DNA from: Fidelibacterota bacterium
GTDB lineage: Bacteria > Marinisomatota > Marinisomatia > SCGC-AAA003-L08 > TMED6
NCBI GenBank assembly: GCA_002710085.1
Contig: PAOX01000013.1
Coordinates: 1-7,102, forward strand
Direction: 5' to 3'
Length of the DNA: 7,102 nt
The notes beneath the pieces are model-generated. The model worked only from the letters and a program-made list of their open reading frames with translations. It ran no database searches and was not told the DNA's origin. Numbering within the stretch: position 1 is the stretch's first letter; the number at the start of each line of letters is the position of its first letter. Both the position numbers and the translations under genes were made by a program. Positions 1-4,825 of the stretch are shown in pieces.

Positions 1-28
1 ATATACTTTAAATTTTTATGGTTAAAAT

Positions 29-102
29 GCACCCGTGGCTCAACTGGATAGAGCATCTGACTACGGATCAGAAGGTTGTAGGTTCGAATCCTACCGGGTG
101 TA
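29..102 (+). tRNA. tRNA-Arg, anticodon ACG
   Basis: The 74-nt sequence folds as a complete cloverleaf. The acceptor stem GCACCCG (29-35) pairs with CGGGTGT (95-101), the D stem is GCTC/GAGC, and the anticodon stem TCTGA (56-60) pairs with TCAGA (68-72). The loop CTACGGA puts anticodon ACG at 63-65. The T stem GTAGG/CCTAC encloses TTCGAAT, and the discriminator is A102. CCA is not encoded (CTA follows), so it must be added after transcription. In bacteria A34 of this tRNA is normally converted to inosine by TadA so that it reads CGU, CGC and CGA; tadA lies downstream at 1996. The next start codon is only 4 nt past the tRNA 3' end. Confidence 0.97.
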
Positions 103-106
103 CTAA

Positions 107-1306
107 ATGAAATATATTTTACAAATATTATTTATCACAATTTTTGTTTCGAGTTGTTCATTTGTTGTTAAGAAAACTGCAAATATTCAAAATATAAATT
201 TAGTAACGGGTCAACATTTGATTGGTACTAAACGTATGGTTTGGATTGATTCTACGAGAACAAACTGGTTTTTAGATGGTTATGGTCCATATAGACAATT
301 AATGGCACAAATTTGGTACCCTGCAGATGCTTCAGCTCTACTTTCGTCAGTTAAAAAATCTAAATATATTGATAACAAAAAAGCGTTAACATATACAATT
401 GAATTACAAGGGTATAAAATTCCTGAAATTTTAACTAATCAAATTGGTTCAATAAAATGTAATTCTTGGGAAGATGCGTCGCCTGTTTCTAATAAAAAAT
501 TTCCAATTCTTATTTTTTCCCATGGACATGGTGGCTTAAGGACGCAAAATACTAATCAAGTCGAAGAATTGGTGAGTCATGGTTATATAGTTATTGCTGT
601 TGATCATACTTATGATGCAGGTTTTGTGGAATTTCCAGATGGTAATATTGCATATAGTTTAACTTCAAAACCAGAAGGTGAGCGTTTAAATGAAACTCCT
701 GAAACATTTTATACGAGATTTGGCTATAGAGTTGATGATATAGATTTTGTTATAAATAAAATTGATTCTTTTGATGATTACGACTTAAGTATATCAGCTA
801 TTATGGATAAAAATAATATTGGTATTTTTGGTCATTCATTTGGCTGTCTTACTTCTGTTTACGCTACATATTTTAATGATAGAATAAAATCTTGTTTTGG
901 TTTAGATGGTTGGTTTGAGCCATTGCATGATTCATTAGTATTTAAAAATATAAACAAACCAATAATGCATCTTGGTCAAAATAATAAGGGAGATGAACAA
1001 TTTTGGAATGATATTAATTTTGTAAAAATGAATAATTTTATAAAAAGTAATTCTGATTTATCTGTAATGGTTGACATTCCAGGTTCTCATCATTATGATT
1101 ACACTGATTTCACGTATTTTTCATATATAGCTAAGAAATTAAATTTTTCAGGTACAGTATCAACAAAAAAAATGGCAAAAATTATGAATGTTACTTTACT
1201 AGATTTTTTCAATTACACATTAAAAGATGATAAAAAAATTAATTTGGATAATTATAAAAAAGAATTTCCCGAAATTGATATCATATATTCAAACATAAAT
1301 AATTAG
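107..1306 (+). CDS. Lipoprotein alpha/beta hydrolase, PAF-acetylhydrolase (group II)-like
   Basis: This encodes 399 aa. The N-terminus is a lipoprotein signal: hydrophobic residues 4-14, then lipobox VSSC with Cys17 as lipidation site. Ser18 at +2 suggests outer-membrane sorting by the E. coli rule. The body resembles plasma-type PAF acetylhydrolases: IWYPAD (69-74), FSHGHGG (137-143, oxyanion-loop region), then SHGYIVIAVDH (157-167). The nucleophile elbow GHSFG has Ser244, the acid is Asp267 in GLDGW, and the base is His329 in GSHHYDYTDF. The Ser-to-Asp spacing of 23 equals that of human PAF-AH (Ser273/Asp296), and the residues after the His align with the human HQNFADF segment. It is probably an envelope-anchored esterase acting on short-chain acyl esters or oxidised phospholipids; the substrate is inferred, not shown. 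The start at 107 is fixed by the intact signal peptide; the next Met is residue 44. The start lies 4 nt after tRNA-Arg, with no clear Shine-Dalgarno. The stop codon abuts the rsmE start. Confidence 0.85.
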   Translation: MKYILQILFITIFVSSCSFVVKKTANIQNINLVTGQHLIGTKRMVWIDSTRTNWFLDGYGPYRQLMAQIWYPADASALLSSVKKSKYIDNKKALTYTIELQGYKIPEILTNQIGSIKCNSWEDASPVSNKKFPILIFSHGHGGLRTQNTNQVEELVSHGYIVIAVDHTYDAGFVEFPDGNIAYSLTSKPEGERLNETPETFYTRFGYRVDDIDFVINKIDSFDDYDLSISAIMDKNNIGIFGHSFGCLTSVYATYFNDRIKSCFGLDGWFEPLHDSLVFKNINKPIMHLGQNNKGDEQFWNDINFVKMNNFIKSNSDLSVMVDIPGSHHYDYTDFTYFSYIAKKLNFSGTVSTKKMAKIMNVTLLDFFNYTLKDDKKINLDNYKKEFPEIDIIYSNINN

Positions 1307-1993
1307 ATGTATTATTTTTATTCTCAAAACATATCAAAAGATATGATTGTTCTTGAAGGTCAAGAAAGGCTTCATTGTGTTAAAGTTTTAAGAAAAAAAA
1401 TAGGAGATAATATTTATGTAGTTGATGGCTTAGGGAATTTGTTTTATACGGAAATAGTTAATATCCTTTCTAAGGAATGTCATCTCAAAATTTTAAGTTC
1501 AGAATCTATTCAAAAAAAGATTAAAGTACATCTTGTAATATCTCCAACAAAGAATCATAAAAGAATTGACTGGATGATTGAAAAAATAGTTGAAATAGGT
1601 GTGGAGAGAGTTACTTTTTTAATATGTAAAAATAGTATTAGAAAAAAAATTAATCTAGCTAGATTAAATAAGATTGCTTTATCTGCTATGAAACAGACAC
1701 AAAATACATTTTTACCACAGATTGATGATTGTATGTCTTTTAAGGATATTTTTAGTATAGTATCATCTAAAGAAAAATATATTGCACATCTAAACAGAAA
1801 AGATACTTTACATTTATCATCTGTTCTTGAGCATCAAAATAGTCGATGTATTTTAATTGGTCCTGAAGGAGATTTTACTGAAAAAGAAGTCATTGATGCT
1901 GTTGATAATGGGTTTAAAGAAGTTAGTCTTGGTAGTTCAAGATTGAGAACGGAAACATCTGGTATAGTATCTACTACTATACTTAATCTATAA
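1307..1993 (+). CDS. rsmE: 16S rRNA (uracil-1498-N3)-methyltransferase RsmE
   Basis: This encodes 228 aa, close to the usual 230-250 of the family. RsmE uses S-adenosylmethionine to methylate N3 of U1498 in helix 44 of 16S rRNA in the 30S subunit. Residues 1-70 form the PUA-like RNA-binding part, with HCVKVLRKKIGD (23-34) matching the family's H-x3-VLR-x4-GD pattern. The SPOUT (knotted) methyltransferase domain follows: KRIDWMIEKIVEIGVERV (85-102), then LIGPEGDFTEKE (183-194) and LGSSRLRTETSG (208-219), the SAM-binding knot motifs. GPEGDF instead of GPEGGF, and MKQTQ...LPQI, resemble Bacteroidetes/FCB versions. The ATG directly follows the upstream TAG (gap 0) and no Shine-Dalgarno is evident, so translation may be coupled. 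tadA follows after 2 nt. Confidence 0.96.
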   Translation: MYYFYSQNISKDMIVLEGQERLHCVKVLRKKIGDNIYVVDGLGNLFYTEIVNILSKECHLKILSSESIQKKIKVHLVISPTKNHKRIDWMIEKIVEIGVERVTFLICKNSIRKKINLARLNKIALSAMKQTQNTFLPQIDDCMSFKDIFSIVSSKEKYIAHLNRKDTLHLSSVLEHQNSRCILIGPEGDFTEKEVIDAVDNGFKEVSLGSSRLRTETSGIVSTTILNL

Positions 1994-1995
1994 TA

Positions 1996-2454
1996 ATGGA
2001 CAAAATACATCAAAAATGGATGCAAATAGCTTTAAAAGAGGCAAGAATTGCATTAAAAAATAAAGAATTTCCTGTTGGTGCAATAATTGTTCAAAATAAT
2101 CAGATTATAGCAAGAGGCTATAATCAAGTTGAATTATTGCAGGATGCAACTGCTCATGCTGAAATGATAGCAATTACTTCTGCAGCTAATTCTTTAAAAA
2201 ATTGGCGTTTAAATGATTGTGATATCTATGTTACACTTGAACCTTGCTGTATGTGTGCAGGTGCAATTATGAAGTCAAGATTAAAAAATGTTTTTTTTGG
2301 CGCTTATAATAAATCTGAAGGATGTGTTTCATCTTTATATAACATATGTAATGATCCTAGGTTTAATCATCAAAGTGGTATAAAAGGTGGTATTCTTAGT
2401 GATGAATGTGCTTATTTGTTGCATGCTTTTTTTGAAGATAATAGTATAAATTAA
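1996..2454 (+). CDS. tadA: tRNA-specific adenosine deaminase TadA
   Basis: This encodes 152 aa, slightly shorter than E. coli TadA (about 167). It deaminates A34 to inosine in the wobble position of tRNA-Arg(ACG), the tRNA encoded at 29-102. The CDA-fold zinc site is complete: His54 and catalytic Glu56 in HAEM (54-57), with Cys84 and Cys87 in LEPCCMCAGAI (81-91). FPVGAIIV (25-32) is the first beta-strand motif, and GGILSDECAYLLHAFF (131-146) is the characteristic C-terminal helix region. The second Cys in EPCCMC (Cys85) replaces the more usual Pro or Val and is not a zinc ligand. Guanine deaminase and other CDA-fold enzymes are less likely given this C-terminus and the neighbourhood. The gene starts 2 nt after the rsmE stop (TAATAATG) without a clear Shine-Dalgarno, so the two are probably translated from one message. 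Confidence 0.96.
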   Translation: MDKIHQKWMQIALKEARIALKNKEFPVGAIIVQNNQIIARGYNQVELLQDATAHAEMIAITSAANSLKNWRLNDCDIYVTLEPCCMCAGAIMKSRLKNVFFGAYNKSEGCVSSLYNICNDPRFNHQSGIKGGILSDECAYLLHAFFEDNSIN

Positions 2455-2496
2455 GTGCGATAATTTACTATATTAACCTATTCAATTAGAGTTATT

Positions 2497-2584
2497 GGAG
2501 AGGTGTCCGAGTGGCTTAAGGTGCACGCCTGGAACGCGTGTATGGATTAATCGTCCATCGCGGGTTCAAATCCCGCTCTCTCCG
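2497..2584 (+). tRNA. tRNA-Ser, anticodon GGA
   Basis: This is an 88-nt class II tRNA with a long variable arm. The acceptor stem GGAGAGG (2497-2503) pairs with TCTCTCC (2577-2583) with one G-U pair, and the discriminator is G2584, as expected for serine tRNAs. The anticodon stem CACGC/GCGTG encloses the loop CTGGAAC with anticodon GGA at 2531-2533, which reads UCU and UCC. The variable arm ATGGA (2542-2546) pairs with TCCAT (2554-2558). The T arm is GCGGG-TTCAAAT-CCCGC. CCA is not encoded (CAG follows). An open reading frame runs through the tRNA into the downstream gene, but it is not the real start of that gene. Confidence 0.97.
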
Positions 2585-2593
2585 CAGATTTTT

Positions 2594-4111
2594 ATGAAAT
2601 ATTTTAGAAATATATTATTTTTTTTAATTACTTCACTCATTTTTTCTTATGGGTTTGATTCCTTATTTGTTACCTCTTATAGTGTTGATAATAAAGCAAT
2701 TTTAGTTCCAGACTATGAAACAGAAGGTAATAGGTTTGATATTGACTTTTTAGATAAAAGAAAAAAATTCTTTATTGATGTTAATTTAGGGTATTTAGAT
2801 CAAGAGAATAGCCTTAGGGTTAATGTATCTCCTATGTTAAAGTATAAACGATTTAAATTTAAAGTAAATTTAGATTATTTGTTTTCTAGTGATTCTTCAA
2901 ATTATAACAATAATTGGAATAGCGCGTTTGATTTATTGGAAAGAATAGAATATTTAGAGTGTTTATTTCTTGATAATAGATTTAATTTGTTTTTAGGTGA
3001 AATCAATGATTTAAATTTTGGTCATGGTTATCTATTAAATAATTATAATAACAGCTATAATTTCCCTCGTGTTAGAAATTTAGGTTTAAAATTCCACTAT
3101 CATAATAATAATCAATCTATTACATATGATTTGTTTATTTCTAGTTTAAGGGAATTAAGTGAAGAGGGAGGTTTAATTGGAAATAGAATTTCTTTTTTGT
3201 TTTCTAATGATTTTCCCTTAAGATTTGGTTTTGGACATATTATTGACTTGAATCAATTTTCAAATTACCAAGATGAAACTCAAGGTTTTAAAAGAAAAGT
3301 AAATGCATTTGAAGTAGACTTTAGTTTTCCATTAGTAGATTTTTTTGATAAGAAAGTATTTTTTATAGGTGAGATTTCCGCGATAGATTATCCAGAAAAG
3401 AGATACTATAAAAGAGTAGATGACGATGAATTTACTAATGATAAAAAATCAAGAAAAGGTATATGGGGTGTTGCTTTTCCAGGCATTAAATATATCAATA
3501 ATATTTTAGAGTTTACATTGGCCGCAAATTATAATTCTGCAATTTATTCTCCATATTATTTCAATTCAACTTATGATTTTGAAAAAATCAGATTTAGAGA
3601 ATATAATATCTTAGAGAATGAAGCTTTATATTTAGATGAAGCCGAACTTTTAGAAACGTTTTCAATTTCTGATTCTACTTTATTTATACCTAAAGATATG
3701 TATGGTATGATTAATCAAGCTGAAAATACATATCCAACATATGGCTTTTCAAGTTCAGTTAAATTTAAAATAAATAAAAACAATCAATTTGATTTAGATT
3801 ATTCATATTTTAAAAATATAAGTAATGTTGACAATTCATTTTTTAATACGGTTTCATTTAATTATTTGATGAATAAAAAAATTATATTTTTTCCTACATC
3901 ATTGAGAATATTCTTTTCAAAGAATTTTTTCAAATTAGAAGAATTTGAGCAATATGATGAAAATTTAATTTATGGTGTTAATTTAGATATGACTCTTTAT
4001 GAATCTTTTTCATTGACGGGTCAATTTAAACATGTTTTTTATGATCTTAATTTTGATGGTAAAATAGATTTAGTGCCATATATTAATATAGGGTTAAATT
4101 ATAAATATTAA
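2594..4111 (+). CDS. Secreted, probable outer-membrane beta-barrel protein of unknown function
   Basis: From the ATG at 2594 this encodes 505 aa. It opens with a classical signal peptide: Lys2 and Arg5, then a hydrophobic core at about residues 6-18, with likely cleavage near residue 20. The mature part has no helical membrane segments but many short alternating stretches rich in Tyr, Phe, Asn and Asp, with the look of long beta-hairpins. It ends YINIGLNYKY, an alternating strand with a terminal aromatic residue, as in outer-membrane barrels. A DLNFDGKID loop (484-492) just before the last strand resembles part of a calcium-binding loop. I do not recognise a named family; a porin-like channel or surface structural protein would fit. 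The reading frame continues upstream through tRNA-Ser to a TTG at 2495, but those 33 residues are translated tRNA and would destroy the signal peptide. The ATG is 9 nt after the tRNA, with no Shine-Dalgarno. Confidence 0.75.
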   Translation: MKYFRNILFFLITSLIFSYGFDSLFVTSYSVDNKAILVPDYETEGNRFDIDFLDKRKKFFIDVNLGYLDQENSLRVNVSPMLKYKRFKFKVNLDYLFSSDSSNYNNNWNSAFDLLERIEYLECLFLDNRFNLFLGEINDLNFGHGYLLNNYNNSYNFPRVRNLGLKFHYHNNNQSITYDLFISSLRELSEEGGLIGNRISFLFSNDFPLRFGFGHIIDLNQFSNYQDETQGFKRKVNAFEVDFSFPLVDFFDKKVFFIGEISAIDYPEKRYYKRVDDDEFTNDKKSRKGIWGVAFPGIKYINNILEFTLAANYNSAIYSPYYFNSTYDFEKIRFREYNILENEALYLDEAELLETFSISDSTLFIPKDMYGMINQAENTYPTYGFSSSVKFKINKNNQFDLDYSYFKNISNVDNSFFNTVSFNYLMNKKIIFFPTSLRIFFSKNFFKLEEFEQYDENLIYGVNLDMTLYESFSLTGQFKHVFYDLNFDGKIDLVPYINIGLNYKY

Positions 4112-4117
4112 TTTATA

Positions 4118-4147
4118 TTGAATGATTATTTTATATATCACTATATT
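4118..4147 (+). promoter_or_regulatory. Candidate sigma-70-type promoter upstream of the small basic gene
   Basis: The 79-nt gap between the barrel gene and the next gene contains TTGAAT (4118-4123) and TATATT (4142-4147), separated by 18 nt. They match the -35 consensus at 4 of 6 positions and the -10 consensus at 5 of 6. Transcription would begin near 4154, leaving a leader of about 37 nt before the ATG at 4191. If real, it could drive the small basic gene, the SRP RNA and dnaX. Such matches arise easily by chance in DNA this AT-rich, so support is weak. Nothing else is visible in this gap. Confidence 0.25.
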
Positions 4148-4190
4148 AATTTGTTTTTGAATAGAAATTTTAAGTAATTAGGTAATAAAA

Positions 4191-4532
4191 ATGGTAATGA
4201 AAAAGAGGATAGCTAATAAAAAAACTTTAGGTAATAGGCCTATGAGAAAGATTGTTGGTAGTAAGAGTAAAGTTAATGATAAAAAAACTGAACTTTTAGC
4301 TGATATAGATAAAAAATTAGAAAATATAGAATTAGAATATGGTCCTATTGTGTATAATGAATTGCAAGCTAGGTTAGAAAAAACTATTCAAATATTTAAT
4401 GATGAGGTTGAATCATTGTTTTCAAACACGTTTTCAACATATAAAACAAAAAAAAACGCTAAAAATACGAAGAAAGAAAGTAGCAAAAAACCTCAATATA
4501 TAAGCGATTACGAAGAATCTAAAAAGAGTTAA
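4191..4532 (+). CDS. Small lysine-rich protein of unknown function, next to the SRP RNA
   Basis: This encodes 113 aa and I do not recognise the family. Residues 1-32 are strongly basic (MKKR, NKK, RPMRK, KSK). A central stretch at about 33-78 has regular Leu/Ile spacing with alternating charge and is probably helical or coiled coil. The tail from about 85 is again Lys-rich and low-complexity (KTKKNAKNTKKESSKK). There is no signal peptide or membrane segment, so it is cytosolic. Basic ends around a helical core would suit nucleic-acid or ribosome binding, but that is only inference. The ATG at 4191 is preceded by AGG (4180-4182) at 8-nt spacing; an alternative ATG lies at 4197. The stop is followed after 12 nt by the SRP RNA, so co-transcription is likely. 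A real gene is favoured by length, strand, start signal and close fit, not by homology. Confidence 0.7.
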   Translation: MVMKKRIANKKTLGNRPMRKIVGSKSKVNDKKTELLADIDKKLENIELEYGPIVYNELQARLEKTIQIFNDEVESLFSNTFSTYKTKKNAKNTKKESSKKPQYISDYEESKKS

Positions 4533-4544
4533 TAATTAACAAAA

Positions 4545-4815
4545 ACTGTGCTAGGTGGGGAGTTAGCGGTTCCCTGTAACCTGAAATCCGCTTATGCAGG
4601 GTTGAATTCCGAAGGGAGGGTTCTGCTGCGATTTAAAAATTTATTTAATTAGTGTTGAAGTAGACAGCTCTACGCAATAGTTTTTAGTTGAACTCCGTCA
4701 GGTCTGGAAGGAAGCAGCGGTAAATTAAAATTCTATGTGCCGTGGAAACACTGTTTATGAGCTAATTATTTAATTATTTTATTTCTAACAGAGGATTCAA
4801 CTTTCGGTGCACAGT
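4545..4815 (+). ncRNA. ffs: Signal recognition particle RNA, large bacterial type (Alu and S domains)
   Basis: This is the RNA core of the signal recognition particle, which with Ffh targets nascent membrane and secreted proteins. The hallmark is the S-domain helix 8 tip at 4696-4719, containing GTCAGGTCTGGAAGG with GGAA tetraloop 4706-4709 and the asymmetric AGCAG side. The 5' part has the Alu-type core GTGCTAGGTGGGGAG, with CCCTGTA answered by TGCAGGG. The ends pair perfectly (ACTGTGC 4545-4551 with GCACAGT 4809-4815), giving about 271 nt, the size of the B. subtilis RNA. Helix 5 is supported by CCGAAGG/CTTTCGG, TTCTG/CAGAG and TAATTAG (4646-4652)/CTAATTA (4762-4768). Helix 8 continues through TTTTAGTT (4682-4689)/AATTAAAA (4723-4730). 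Exact ends are inferred from pairing. It sits 12 nt after the small basic gene and 10 nt before dnaX, so the mature RNA is probably cut from a longer transcript. Confidence 0.95.
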
Positions 4816-4825
4816 ATATTATATT

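Noticed and set aside
2..7. TATACT as -10 element for tRNA-Arg
   Set aside because: It matches 5 of 6 positions and is well placed, but the -35 region lies outside the window, and such hexamers are frequent in this AT-rich sequence.
1834..2025. Minus-strand open frame of 63 codons
   Set aside because: It lies opposite the rsmE end and tadA start, which encode clear motifs on the other strand, and its product resembles nothing.
2469..2474. TATATT as -10 element for tRNA-Ser
   Set aside because: No acceptable -35 box at 16-18 nt upstream, so it cannot be told from background.
2495..2593. N-terminal extension of the barrel protein from TTG
   Set aside because: These 33 codons are the tRNA-Ser sequence read as protein; the ATG at 2594 gives a proper signal peptide.
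4112..4190. Intrinsic terminator after the barrel gene
   Set aside because: No GC-rich stem followed by a T run is present; only AT-rich sequence and a weak promoter-like pair.
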